Notes under the pieces: generated by a model
Seen by the model: the letters and a program-made list of their open reading frames with translations, nothing else
What the model was told of the DNA's origin: nothing
Database searches by the model: none
Position numbers and translations under genes: made by a program
From: Brevibacterium sp.
GTDB taxonomy: Bacteria > Actinomycetota > Actinomycetes > Actinomycetales > Brevibacteriaceae
NCBI RefSeq assembly: GCF_022712115.1
Contig: NZ_JALAHB010000052.1
Span: forward strand, 1-38,784
Length of the DNA: 38,784 nt
Direction of reading: 5' to 3'
In this document: positions 16,401 to 24,093 of the stretch, one piece after another
Numbering within the stretch: the stretch's first letter is position 1
How the letters are laid out: every line of letters starts with the position of its first letter

Positions 16401-18886
16401 GCGAAGCGGCAGAGCTGTTGGACCCGGAGATCATCGCCGAGGTGGAGGCCGAGCTGCAGCGCGTGGTCCCGGGGCGTCGTGTCCGCGGCAGCGAGGGCGT
16501 CGCAGACCTGCTCCGTTCGCTGGGGCCGCTGACGGCGGCCGAGGTCGCACGGCGGCTGGAGACCGAGCATGCCGCACCTTCCGAGTCCGGCACCGGGCCC
16601 GAGGCTGCACCCGAACACACCGTGTCCGCCGAACCGAGTGCTGCGCCCGAACCCGGTGCTGACGCTGAACCTGACACCGAACCCGGTGCTGACGCCGAGG
16701 GCCGCGACCGTGGTGCAGCAGAGGGTTCCCCTACCGCCGCAGAGGACCACCGGGCCGCAGCCCTGTCCGCGCTCCGGTCCTTGGAGTCCTCGGGCCGTGC
16801 GATCCGTCTGCGTGCGACCCGCCGTCCTGACCAGGATGACCGCGCCGCCCCCTCCACCACCGCCGCGAACGGCTCGGACGCACACGTCCTGTGGGCCGCC
16901 GTCGAGGACACCGGGCGACTGCGCGCGGTCCTGGGCGAGAGCATCGTGCCGGGGGATGTGCCTGTGGAGTTCCTCGACCCCGGTGCAGACCCTGCGGGAG
17001 AGCTCCTGCGCAGATTCGCGCGGACCCGCGGACTCTTCTCCGCCGCGGATGCCGCCGGTGCCCTGCAGACGGGAACCGCAACGGTGCAGCCCGTCCTCGG
17101 CCGCCTCCGCGAGGCAGGCACCCTCATCGCCCTGCCGGACGGCTGGGTCCACGCGGACGTCTTCGCCCGCATCCGCAGACGCGCGCTCCGCGCCGCCAGG
17201 GAAGCCACCCGCCCGGTCCCGGCTGCCGCGTACGCCCGCCTGCTCCTCGAACGACAGCACCTCCTGCGGCCGCTCCACGGCGCGGACGGACTCGTCCGGG
17301 TCGTCGAACAGCTCTCCGGCCTCGCCCTGCCGGCATCCCTGTGGGAGTCGGCGGTGCTCCCCGCCCGGGTGGCGGACTACTCGCCGCAGCTCCTCGACCA
17401 GCTCATCGGCTCCGGCGAGATCGGCTGGGCGTCCGCGAGCCCGCCCGGCTCCATCCGGAGCAGTCGGCCCTCCGCAGCCCGGCGATCCGCCCGGTCACCC
17501 GCCGCACCGACCGGCACCGGGCCGCAGGACCCCGCCGCAGTGCCGCCGGATCCCGGAACCGAGCGGGACCCTCTCGTGTCCCTGCATCTCACCGAGCTCC
17601 GGGAGGAGACGCTGCCGGCGGAGGAGGATGACGGATTCACCACGCTGGAGGAGGCGGTCGTCGCCGCACTCTCCTCCGGCGGAGCATGGACGGCGGGGGA
17701 GATCGCCGCACGCGTGGATGCGGCGGGAGCAGGGAGCACACGCACGGAGAGTGCGCCGCCGGGAGCCCTGCATGCGGATGCGGCGGGAGTCTCCTCCGCC
17801 GGCCTCCGCGCGGCGCTGTGGAGCCTGACCCGGCGCGGGCTCGTCACCTCCGACTCCTTCTCCCCCGTCCGCGCCGCGTATGAGGTTCCGGCCGCCGGGG
17901 CGGCGAGCCGCGGAGCAGCCGCGTCCGCACGCCGGAGCGGGCGCGCTGCTGCCTCTCGCCGAGGTCGCGGCAGGGGCCTGCGCGGCTCACCGCTGGGGGC
18001 GTCGTACAGCTCGTCGTATCGCTCACTTCCTCCCGCCGCGGACAGGACGTCCCCCGCCTCGGCACCGGGATCAGACCCGCACCACGGCACCCCGGGACGG
18101 CCGCAGCCGGACGGGTCCCCGCTGCCGGCGACGGATCCGCTGCTCCGCGGTCGCTGGACGCTCACTCGGACGGACCCCGTGGACCCCACGGAACGGGCGC
18201 TGGGTTTCGCGGAGTCCCTGCTGGACCGTCACGGCGTGGTGACCCGCGCCGCGGCAGAAGCGGAGAAGGTGCCCGGCGGCTTCCCCGTGCTGCAGCGGGT
18301 GTTCGCCGGACTCGAGGACGCCGGACACACCGTGCGGGGGCGTTTCGTCACGGGGATGGGCGGAGCCCAGTTCGCCGAGCACACCACGGTGGACCGGCTG
18401 CGGGAGCTCGCCGAGTCCGGAAGCCCCGGTCCGGTCGCCCTCTCGGCGGCGGATCCGGCCAACCCCTTCGGCCGCGCACTGCCGTGGCCGGCATCTGCCC
18501 CGGGTCCGCATGCGCAGAGCGCTCCGATCAGGCCCGCCCGGGCTGCCGGGGCACTCCTCGTCATCGACGACGGCCGCCTCGTCGCCTGGCTCTCCCGCGG
18601 AGGGAGGTCGATGCTCACGTTCCCGGAGGCGGGCACCGTCCTCGGCGCGGCGGCCTCCCCTGGGCCGGAGTCGTCCTCCGGCCCCGCTGAGGCGGAGAGC
18701 CCACCGGAATACGCACATCCCGAGCGGGCGGCGGCTGTCCTCGTGGACGCGGCGCACCGTGCCCGCATGGCCGGTTTCACGCTGGAGACGATCGACGGCC
18801 GCTCCGCGCTCAGCCACCCGTGGGCGTCCGCGCTCAAAGAGGCGGGTCTCTCCGTCACACCCCGCGGGCTGCGCTTCTACGGCTGA
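13451..18886 (+). CDS. lhr: Lhr-family giant ATP-dependent DNA helicase
   Basis: 1811 aa. Lhr is an ATP-dependent 3'-5' DNA translocase and RNA:DNA helicase linked to the DNA damage response in mycobacteria. Seen: Walker A APTGSGKT (62-69), the DEVH box (193-196), SATVSP (228-233), motif V ATSSLELGID (from 433) and motif VI QRVGRANH (463-470), followed by the winged-helix and Lhr-core region and a long Lhr C-terminal domain that ends in a typical VTPRGLRFYG. Three low-complexity inserts stand out: Pro/Ala-rich at about 355-400, Glu/Pro/Ala-rich at about 1037-1097 with a 10-residue repeat, and Ser/Arg/Pro-rich at about 1484-1560. They make it about 300 residues longer than mycobacterial Lhr. 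I start at 13451, where a -10-like box lies 6 nt upstream; the frame extends to 13409. It is monocistronic. Confidence 0.93.
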   Translation: MAGADGHAPRATEPQTPDGQAALAGFSPATRDWFIRRFSQPTPVQSGTWQTVASGAHALVVAPTGSGKTLAAFLHGIDHLTQEKTAAAEAVPDSAGTPATRVLYVSPVKALAADIRRNLDAPLAGVDAEREARGEPRSGISVGMRTGDTPAAERARLVRRPPDILVTTPESLFLMLTSRAAETLRGVRTVIVDEVHSVAGTKRGSHLALSLARLDALLPAPAQRIGLSATVSPVDAVASFLGGEAPVTVVRPPAQRVPDVRIAVPVEDLGDIAGGATDRSPDGTPVLSASARERTGSIWPHIEASILDDVLAHRSTLVFVNSRGLAEKLTARLNELHAERHGAQPAPVLHSANGSTVGRTSPPARDPELPLPDAVPAPRQPHPSADPPEAAAGSEPGAPPEIIARAHHGSVSKEQRLLVENELKSGELCCVVATSSLELGIDMGEVDLVVQVAAPPDAASGLQRVGRANHQVGGTARGIVYPRTRRDLLEAAVIVERMEHGELEPLSPPANPLDVLAQHTVSALVREELTADEWYTVVRRSHPFRNLTRAAFESVLGMLAGRWSSEEFAGLRPQIVWDRETGALTARPGAQRLATTNAGTIPDRGAYSVMLPEGEEATGARRVGELDEEMVHESRVGDIITLGAGSWRVQEISTDRVTVVPAPGRSARLPFWHGEGPGRPAELGEAIGEFVREFERQESGEQESEVPEASGTDRVQANLRAFFAEQRQATGHVPTDTDLLLEICPEETGDLRLVLHSPYGRRVHAPWALAIGERLRELGGDASVMAADDGIVARLPADGGWARVTGTEHIPHPRSGTRAEPDDLPVTPETLTFEPEALVHRVEQLVGGSALFAARFRECAARALLLPRRDPGRRTPLWQQRLRAGQLLEAVAEFPDFPILVETARECLQDVYDLPRLQELMRRIRSGGVRIHAVRTQVPSPFAGDLLFGYVGEFLYEGDRPLAERRASTLALDPALLADLVGRGEAAELLDPEIIAEVEAELQRVVPGRRVRGSEGVADLLRSLGPLTAAEVARRLETEHAAPSESGTGPEAAPEHTVSAEPSAAPEPGADAEPDTEPGADAEGRDRGAAEGSPTAAEDHRAAALSALRSLESSGRAIRLRATRRPDQDDRAAPSTTAANGSDAHVLWAAVEDTGRLRAVLGESIVPGDVPVEFLDPGADPAGELLRRFARTRGLFSAADAAGALQTGTATVQPVLGRLREAGTLIALPDGWVHADVFARIRRRALRAAREATRPVPAAAYARLLLERQHLLRPLHGADGLVRVVEQLSGLALPASLWESAVLPARVADYSPQLLDQLIGSGEIGWASASPPGSIRSSRPSAARRSARSPAAPTGTGPQDPAAVPPDPGTERDPLVSLHLTELREETLPAEEDDGFTTLEEAVVAALSSGGAWTAGEIAARVDAAGAGSTRTESAPPGALHADAAGVSSAGLRAALWSLTRRGLVTSDSFSPVRAAYEVPAAGAASRGAAASARRSGRAAASRRGRGRGLRGSPLGASYSSSYRSLPPAADRTSPASAPGSDPHHGTPGRPQPDGSPLPATDPLLRGRWTLTRTDPVDPTERALGFAESLLDRHGVVTRAAAEAEKVPGGFPVLQRVFAGLEDAGHTVRGRFVTGMGGAQFAEHTTVDRLRELAESGSPGPVALSAADPANPFGRALPWPASAPGPHAQSAPIRPARAAGALLVIDDGRLVAWLSRGGRSMLTFPEAGTVLGAAASPGPESSSGPAEAESPPEYAHPERAAAVLVDAAHRARMAGFTLETIDGRSALSHPWASALKEAGLSVTPRGLRFYG
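16648..16695 (+). repeat. 30-nt period direct repeat inside lhr
   Basis: CGAACCCGGTGCTGACGC occurs at 16648-16665 and 16678-16695. The period of 30 nt encodes two in-phase decapeptide units starting EPGADAE in a disordered linker between helicase core and C-terminal domain. Because the period is a multiple of three, expansion or contraction would keep the frame. Confidence 0.6.
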
Positions 18887-18910
18887 GCGGACACCGCACA
18901 CGGGCCTGCC

Positions 18911-18930
18911 CACCCACGTATGCCCGGGTG
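18911..18930. terminator. Hairpin, family copy 3, between convergent lhr and AtoE-like gene
   Basis: CACCC (18911-18915) and GGGTG (18926-18930) enclose the 10-nt loop ACGTATGCCC, the same architecture as the hairpins at 6875, 6950, 32399 and 32483. An outer pairing of GGACAC (18889-18894) with GTGTCC (18940-18945) is also possible. Position between two converging genes 71 bp apart suggests bidirectional termination. Confidence 0.6.
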
Positions 18931-18957
18931 TCCGGCGATGTGTCCGGTGCGACCGGC

Positions 18958-20382
18958 TCAGCCCGCACCCACCAGCAGCATCGTGCCGCCCAGCGTGATC
19001 CCGGAGAGGATGAGCGTGATGGTCGTGTAGCCGAGGATCTCCCGGACCTTCAGCCCCGCCACGGCCAGCAGCGGGATCGCCCAGAAGGGCTGGATCATGT
19101 TCGTCCACTGGTCGCCGTAGGCGATCGCCATGACGACGACCTCCTGCTGCACGCCCAGCGCGTCCGCGGGTGCCGCGAAGAGCGGTGCCATCACCTCGAA
19201 CTGACCGCCGCCGGAGGGGATGAACATGTTGAGCACCCCGGCTGCGAGGAACGCGAAGAAGCCCAGGGTCGCGGGGCTGGAGATGTCGATGAAGAACTCA
19301 CTCACGATCACGGTGAGTCCGCTCGCGCTCATCATCCCGATGAGCCCGGCGTAGAGCGGGTACTGGAGCAGCACCTCGCTGACGGTGCGTCCGCCCTCGG
19401 CCACGAGCGAGGCGAGCTCCCGCGCGTTGCCCACCAGCAGCAGGATGAGGCAGAGCAGGGTCCAGTTGACGATGTCCAGGTTGAGGTCGAAGCCGTTGCT
19501 GCCGAAGTGCATGACCAGGTAGATGCCGAAGAAGACGCCCAGGAGGGCCGTGAAGCCCCGGAAGTGCTCCATCCACTCGGCCGGCGTGCGCGCGCCGTCG
19601 CGCACCTCTCCCGTCTGCGCATGCGCACCGGCGGCGTCACCGCCCGTGCCGGTCCCCGCGTCCGCGGACGCACCCGCACCGCCGCCGCCTCCGCCCGGCA
19701 GGGCGAAGATGGCGTCCGGAGCCGTGACGATCTCGTTCTCCCGCTTGGGGGTCATGAGCATCATCGCCACCGTCACCACCGCGAGCGTGACGAAGGCGGC
19801 CGTGATGTTCCACCAGGAGAAGGTGGTGCGGGTGATCTCGATGAGCCCGCCGGGCAGGTCCGTGTACGCCCCGCCGTCCGTCGCGGCGTTGAGCGGGCCG
19901 GACCCGGAGTACCCCATGTGCCAGATGACGAAGCCGCTGTAGCCCGAGGCCACCAGCAGCGGGTAGTGGAGCTTCATCCCTCGCTGCCTGGCCGCACGCG
20001 CCACCTCGACCGCCATCACACCGCCCACCACCAGGCCCAGGCCGAAGCTGATGAGGGAGGCGAGCCCGGCCACGACGGTCACGAAGCCGTAGGCCGCGGC
20101 AGGCGTCTTGGGCAGCCCGGCGATGCGGACGAGCAGGCGGTGCACGGGACGCGTGTTCGCCAGGGTGTAGCCCAGCAGCAGCACGAGGCAGACCTGCGTC
20201 ATGAACGCGAGGAGTCCGATCAGTCCCTCGCCCCATCCCATCACCAGTTCGCCGGGCGTCGTGTCCGTCATGGTCAGGGCGGCCACCGCGGCGATGACGG
20301 TGAGGACGATCGCGAGGATGAGGGGGCCGGGAAGCCACCTCTCCACGAGGTAGACGACCGGGCGGGCTATCACTCGAAGCAC
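18958..20382 (-). CDS. Short-chain fatty acid transporter, AtoE family
   Basis: 474 aa. This is a multi-pass membrane carrier of the AtoE/short-chain fatty acid uptake family. Landmarks are the N-terminal PVVYLVERWLPGPLILAIVL helix, GYSGSGPLNAAT, MFIPSGGGQFEVMAPL and GDQWTNMIQPFWAIPLLAVA, all highly characteristic. A Gly/Ala-rich hydrophilic loop near 250-300 (GGGGGAGASADAG) separates the two halves. The start is the GTG at 20382, with AAAGGA 8 nt upstream (20396-20391). The frame is open to 20517, but the extra 45 residues are Arg-rich and precede the usual N-terminus. A -10-like TAGGGT lies at 20523-20518. It is divergent from the ABC importer across a region with two TetR-type sites, so it may belong to the same regulon. 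The natural substrate is probably a short carboxylate. Confidence 0.87.
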   Translation of the reverse strand: MLRVIARPVVYLVERWLPGPLILAIVLTVIAAVAALTMTDTTPGELVMGWGEGLIGLLAFMTQVCLVLLLGYTLANTRPVHRLLVRIAGLPKTPAAAYGFVTVVAGLASLISFGLGLVVGGVMAVEVARAARQRGMKLHYPLLVASGYSGFVIWHMGYSGSGPLNAATDGGAYTDLPGGLIEITRTTFSWWNITAAFVTLAVVTVAMMLMTPKRENEIVTAPDAIFALPGGGGGGAGASADAGTGTGGDAAGAHAQTGEVRDGARTPAEWMEHFRGFTALLGVFFGIYLVMHFGSNGFDLNLDIVNWTLLCLILLLVGNARELASLVAEGGRTVSEVLLQYPLYAGLIGMMSASGLTVIVSEFFIDISSPATLGFFAFLAAGVLNMFIPSGGGQFEVMAPLFAAPADALGVQQEVVVMAIAYGDQWTNMIQPFWAIPLLAVAGLKVREILGYTTITLILSGITLGGTMLLVGAG

Positions 20383-20398
20383 GGGAGCAGTCCTTTCA

Positions 20399-20440
20399 TC
20401 TCCGGCATCGTCGCCGGTTCGTCTCCGGCATCGTCGCCGG
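20399..20440. repeat. 19-nt tandem direct repeat in the AtoE-like gene leader
   Basis: TCTCCGGCATCGTCGCCGG occurs at 20399-20417 and again, identical, at 20422-20440 (23-nt period). It lies just upstream of the AtoE-like gene's ribosome binding site, between that and its putative -10 (20523-20518). It could be a pair of protein-binding sites or an RNA element in the leader. Confidence 0.6.
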
Positions 20441-20560
20441 AGGCCATCAGGAGGAACCTCACCTGCCCGCGCCGCCGGGCGGACCGCGTCGCCGGCGAGG
20501 GCAGACGTGTGTGACACACCCTACCCACCACCGCGGCCCCGCCGGGCCTCCGACCCATCC

Positions 20561-20613
20561 CTGACATTCGCGTCAATTCACCGTTGACACATGCGTCAAC
20601 GCCTCACTACTGT
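20561..20613 (+). promoter_or_regulatory. ABC-importer promoter with two TetR-type operators
   Basis: Site 2, TTGACACATGCGTCAA (20584-20599), is the core of a perfect 7-bp-arm inverted repeat CGTTGAC-N6-GTCAACG (20582-20601). Its left arm is the -35 hexamer TTGACA, and a -10 TACTGT follows at 20608-20613 (18-nt spacing). Site 1, CTGACATTCGCGTCAA (20561-20576), is a weaker copy centred 23 bp upstream. The same word, TTGACATCAGTGTCAA, lies before the carboxylase operon at 32294-32309. Binding at site 2 would block RNA polymerase directly. Confidence 0.78.
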
Positions 20614-20647
20614 GATCTCCACCACGGCAATGACGCCAAGGAGATCC

Positions 20648-22159
20648 ATGAAATCACTGCTCGCACGCGGGCTCGCAGCATGCGGCTGCCTCGCGCTCAC
20701 CGCCTGTTCGTCACTGGGCTCCGCCGAGGACCGCCTGAGCGAGCTGCTCATCGCCGTCCCCGGTGACGTCTCGTCCTTCGACCCCGCCACGGGCAACTCC
20801 GGGAACGACCACATATTCCTCTACCCCGTCTTCGACACCCTGCTGAGCTTCGATCCGGAGACCACCGAACCCCGCCCGGGCCTCGCCGAATCGTGGGAGT
20901 ACGAGGACCAGAACACCCTCGTGCTCACCCTCCGGGAGGGCGTCACCTTCCATGACGGGGAGCCGCTGGACGCGGAGGCCGTGAAGGCCAACCTGGACCG
21001 CTCGCGCTCCGAGGGCTCCAACCTGCAGTCCGAGCTCGGCTCGATCAGCGCGGTCGAGGCCGTCGACCCGCGCACGGTGCGCGTGGAGCTGGCGGAGCCG
21101 GACCTCGCGCTCCCCCTCATCTTCGCCGACCGTGCGGGCATGATGGTCTCCCCCACCTCGCTCGAGGACCCGGACGCGCTCGCATCGGCACCGGTGGGAA
21201 CGGGCCCCTGGGAGCTCAAGGAGTGGAAGCGCGGCAGCGCGGTGGAGTACGTCGCCAACGACGACTACTGGAACGAGGAGGTCTACGCCTCTCCCCGGAT
21301 GACCTACCGCGTGCTCACGGATCCCAAGACCCGCGTGGACTCCCTCATCACCAACCAGGTCGACTTCTCCTACCAGGTGGGCCCCGGCGATGCCGAGGGC
21401 CTGGCCCTCAACGAGGCGATCACGGTGCAGTCGGATCCCAGCATCCGCGTGCCGCTGATCTATCTGGACCTCTCCGACGAGCTGCTCGCGGACACACGTG
21501 TGCGGGAGGCGCTCAACATCGCCGTCGACCGCGAGCAGATGGCCGAGGTGGGGTACTTCGGCTACGCCCGGCCCGCCAGCACGTACTTCCCCGAGGAGCA
21601 CTGGGCCTCGGTCGAGGGCGAGGAGCAGTATCCGCACGACCCGGAGCGCGCACGCGAACTCATCCGCGAGGCCGGGGCGGAGGGCGCGGAGATCTCCATC
21701 CTCCTGCCCAACGATGCGAACACCGTCCGCCGTTCGGAGATCATCCGCTACGCCTACGAGGACATCGGCCTGCAGGTCGACATGCAGCCGCGGGAGCTGG
21801 TGCAGTCCACCACCGAGTTCTTCGACGAGAACCGTGCACCCGCACTCCTGTCCGCCTGGACCGGACGGCCGGACCCCGCGCAGACGTATGCGCAGCTCCT
21901 CGCCGAGGCCGGCTACTACAACACCGGCGGCGTCGCCACGCCGGGACTCGAGGAGGCGGTCGACAGGTCGCACGAGCAGGACAGCGACGAAGCCCGTGCG
22001 GAGGAGCTCAAGGAGGCCGGCCGCGCGGCGTTTAAGAACGCCACCTTCGTCCCGCTGGTCTTCGAGGACACCATCGTCGCCTATGCGAACCAGGTGGAGG
22101 GCTATCAGCCCAATCTGCTGGGCAAGCCCAAGTTCACCGACATCAGAGAGGTGGGGTGA
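20648..22159 (+). CDS. ABC importer substrate-binding lipoprotein (peptide/nickel family, SBP_bac_5)
   Basis: 503 aa. This is the extracellular solute-binding lipoprotein of a DppA/OppA-type importer. It has a lipoprotein signal peptide with the lipobox LTAC (C20 is the lipidated cysteine). The mature protein follows the SBP_bac_5 fold, with DVSSFDPATGNSGNDHIF, the long LAESWEYED-type segment, TLREGVTFHDGEPLDAEAVK, VGTGPWELKEWKRGSAVEYV and NDDYWNEE. The start is the ATG at 20648, with AAGGAG 4 nt upstream. The frame extends to 20591, but that would bury the signal peptide. First gene of a five-gene operon. Ligands of this family include peptides, glutathione, nickel, opines and other small molecules; the TetR link to acyl-CoA metabolism suggests a non-peptide carboxylate or conjugate here. 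Confidence 0.9.
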   Translation: MKSLLARGLAACGCLALTACSSLGSAEDRLSELLIAVPGDVSSFDPATGNSGNDHIFLYPVFDTLLSFDPETTEPRPGLAESWEYEDQNTLVLTLREGVTFHDGEPLDAEAVKANLDRSRSEGSNLQSELGSISAVEAVDPRTVRVELAEPDLALPLIFADRAGMMVSPTSLEDPDALASAPVGTGPWELKEWKRGSAVEYVANDDYWNEEVYASPRMTYRVLTDPKTRVDSLITNQVDFSYQVGPGDAEGLALNEAITVQSDPSIRVPLIYLDLSDELLADTRVREALNIAVDREQMAEVGYFGYARPASTYFPEEHWASVEGEEQYPHDPERARELIREAGAEGAEISILLPNDANTVRRSEIIRYAYEDIGLQVDMQPRELVQSTTEFFDENRAPALLSAWTGRPDPAQTYAQLLAEAGYYNTGGVATPGLEEAVDRSHEQDSDEARAEELKEAGRAAFKNATFVPLVFEDTIVAYANQVEGYQPNLLGKPKFTDIREVG

Positions 22160-22165
22160 GGACCG

Positions 22166-23221
22166 ATGGATCTGCTCGAAGTCGATGACCTCGCAGTGTC
22201 CTTCGCGGACCCCAAGGACCCGGACAGCGTCGCGCCCATCGTCAAGGGGGTGAGCTTCGGCATCGCCCCGGGCGAGGTGTTCGGACTGGTGGGTGAGAGC
22301 GGCAGCGGCAAGTCCGTCACCGCCCTGTCGATCATGGGGCTGCTCGACCCGCGCACCGCGCGTACGGCCGGCTCCGTGCGGCTGCAGGGCGAGGAGATCC
22401 TGCACGGCGGCGGCGTGGACCGTTCGCTGCGCGGCGCGCGCATGTCGATGGTCTTCCAGGAGCCGATGACGGCGCTGGATCCCGTCTTCACGATCGGCAG
22501 CCAGCTCGTCGAGACCCTCCGCGCTCACCAGCAGGTCAGTGTGCGCGAGGCGAGGCGGCGTTCGGTCGAGATGCTCGACGCCGTGGGCATCGTGGACCCC
22601 GCCGCCCGCTTCCACGCCTATCCGCACGAGCTCTCCGGCGGCATGCGCCAGCGCGTGGTCATCGCCCTCGCCCTCATCTGCGGGCCCGAGCTCCTCATCG
22701 CGGACGAACCGACCACCGCGGTGGACGCCACGGTCCAGCTCCAGCTGCTCCGGCTCATCCGCGAGGCCTGCACCGCGACGGGCACGGCCGTCCTCTTCAT
22801 CACCCACGACCTCGGCGTCGTGAGCCAGCTGTGCGACCGGATGGCCACCATGTACGCCGGCGAGATCGTGGAGACGGGAGCGGTCGGCGAGGTGCTCTCC
22901 GCACCCCGGCACCCCTATACGGCGGCGCTGCTGGGAGCGCTGCCGCTGCCCTCCCGGCGCGGGCACCGCCTCATGTCGATCCCCGGCCGCGTCCCGGTGC
23001 CGGGGACGGAGCCGTCCGGCTGCTGGTTCGCGGACCGCTGCGCCTTCGTCGCGGACGAGTGCCGCACAGCGCACCCGCCGCTGCAGACCGCGGCCGAGCA
23101 GGCGGACGACCGTGCCGCACGCTGCATCCGCGTCGACGCGATCGCCGACGACCTCACCGCACTCGCACACGCCGATTCGCCCGCCGCGGTGGTCGGCGGC
23201 CTCGGAAAGGAGTCGCGATGA
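22166..23221 (+). CDS. ABC importer ATPase, OppD/DppD type
   Basis: 351 aa. It is the first of two cytoplasmic ATPases that power the importer. Walker A is GESGSGKS (43-50), the ABC signature is LSGGMRQR, and Walker B is LLIADEPTTAVD, followed by the switch histidine in FITHDLGVV. The C-terminal oligopeptide-type domain holds GCWFADRCAFVADEC and a further cysteine downstream (AARC). This is the four-cysteine pattern that ligates a [4Fe-4S] cluster in studied DppD/OppD proteins. ATG follows the binding-protein stop by 6 bp, with GAGG in range. The stop overlaps the next ATG, so both ATPases are made together. The length is typical. Confidence 0.92.
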   Translation: MDLLEVDDLAVSFADPKDPDSVAPIVKGVSFGIAPGEVFGLVGESGSGKSVTALSIMGLLDPRTARTAGSVRLQGEEILHGGGVDRSLRGARMSMVFQEPMTALDPVFTIGSQLVETLRAHQQVSVREARRRSVEMLDAVGIVDPAARFHAYPHELSGGMRQRVVIALALICGPELLIADEPTTAVDATVQLQLLRLIREACTATGTAVLFITHDLGVVSQLCDRMATMYAGEIVETGAVGEVLSAPRHPYTAALLGALPLPSRRGHRLMSIPGRVPVPGTEPSGCWFADRCAFVADECRTAHPPLQTAAEQADDRAARCIRVDAIADDLTALAHADSPAAVVGGLGKESR

Positions 23222-24093
23222 CCCAGGGAGCACACACCTCGCCCACGGCGGAGACAGCGGCCCGCCCCATCTTCTCCGCGCGGAACGTGACCGTGGAGTT
23301 CAGGATCAAGCGCAATCACACCGTCACGGCCGTCTCCGGCGTGGACATCGACGTCCCCGCCCGCGCCTCGATCGGGCTCATCGGCGAATCCGGCTCCGGC
23401 AAGTCCACGCTCGCCCGCGCCCTGCTGGGCCTCGCCCCGGTCACCGCGGGCGAGATCCTGTGGGAGGGCAAGGACATCCGGAGGCTCTCCGCCGCGGATC
23501 GCCGCAGGTTCCGCACCACCGCGCAGATGATCTTCCAGGATCCGCACAGCGCGCTCGACCCGCGCAGGCGCATCCTCTCCAGCGTCATGGAGCCGCTGAA
23601 GGTCCTGGGCATCGGCAGCCGTGCGGAGCGGGAGGCCAGGGCGGAGGCCCTGCTCACCCAGGTGGGGCTGCGGATGGACCAGGCGCAGCGATTCCCCCAT
23701 CAGCTCAGCGGCGGCCAGAAGCAGCGCGCCTGCATCGCCCGGGCGCTCATCGTCGATCCGCAGGTGCTCATCTGCGACGAGTCCGTCGCAGCCCTCGACG
23801 TGGCGCTGCAGGCGGAGATCCTCAACCTGCTCGACGACCTCCGTGAGCAGTTCGATCTGGCGCTCGTCTTCATCAGCCACGACCTCTCCGTCGTGGCCCA
23901 CATCAGCGAGCAGCTCCACGTCATGCACCTGGGGAAGACGGTGGAGACCGGACCCACGGCCGAGGTGACCCGCGCACCCCGGCACGAGTACACCGAGAAG
24001 CTGCTCGCCTCCCAGCTCACCGTGGGTGCTTCCGGCCGGGCGCTGAACGGCAGCTCTGCGCACGGCGACGGCTCGCAGGAGGCACGCGCATGA
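23218..24093 (+). CDS. ABC importer ATPase, OppF/DppF type
   Basis: 291 aa. Second ATPase of the importer: Walker A GESGSGKST in the IGLIGESGSGKSTLARALLG segment, signature LSGGQKQRA, Walker B LICDESVAALD and the FISHDLSVVAHI switch. The Walker B region reads DES rather than the usual DEP, which is tolerated. It ends shortly after HEYTEKLL, so it lacks the cysteine-rich C-terminal extension of its partner; an asymmetric pair is normal for this family. The ATG at 23218 overlaps the upstream stop (ATGA) and has GGAAAGGAG just before it; the frame stays open to 22831 only because of high GC. The stop in turn overlaps the first permease gene. Confidence 0.9.
   Translation: MTQGAHTSPTAETAARPIFSARNVTVEFRIKRNHTVTAVSGVDIDVPARASIGLIGESGSGKSTLARALLGLAPVTAGEILWEGKDIRRLSAADRRRFRTTAQMIFQDPHSALDPRRRILSSVMEPLKVLGIGSRAEREARAEALLTQVGLRMDQAQRFPHQLSGGQKQRACIARALIVDPQVLICDESVAALDVALQAEILNLLDDLREQFDLALVFISHDLSVVAHISEQLHVMHLGKTVETGPTAEVTRAPRHEYTEKLLASQLTVGASGRALNGSSAHGDGSQEARA

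Noticed and set aside
14600..17278. 892-codon minus-strand frame inside lhr
   Set aside because: Antisense shadow of the Lhr helicase; composition is that of complemented GC-rich codons and no family is recognisable.
20383..20517. 45-residue N-terminal extension of the AtoE-like transporter
   Set aside because: It is Arg/Gly/Asp-rich, comes before the family N-terminus and contains the 19-nt repeats; the GTG at 20382 is preceded by AAAGGA at good spacing.
22831..23217. N-terminal extension of the OppF-type ATPase
   Set aside because: It overlaps the OppD-type gene out of frame; the ATG at 23218 overlaps the upstream stop and has a strong ribosome binding site.
20711..23233. 840-codon minus-strand frame opposite the ABC importer genes
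   Set aside because: Antisense to a lipoprotein gene and an ATPase gene with intact motifs; no ribosome site and no recognisable domain.
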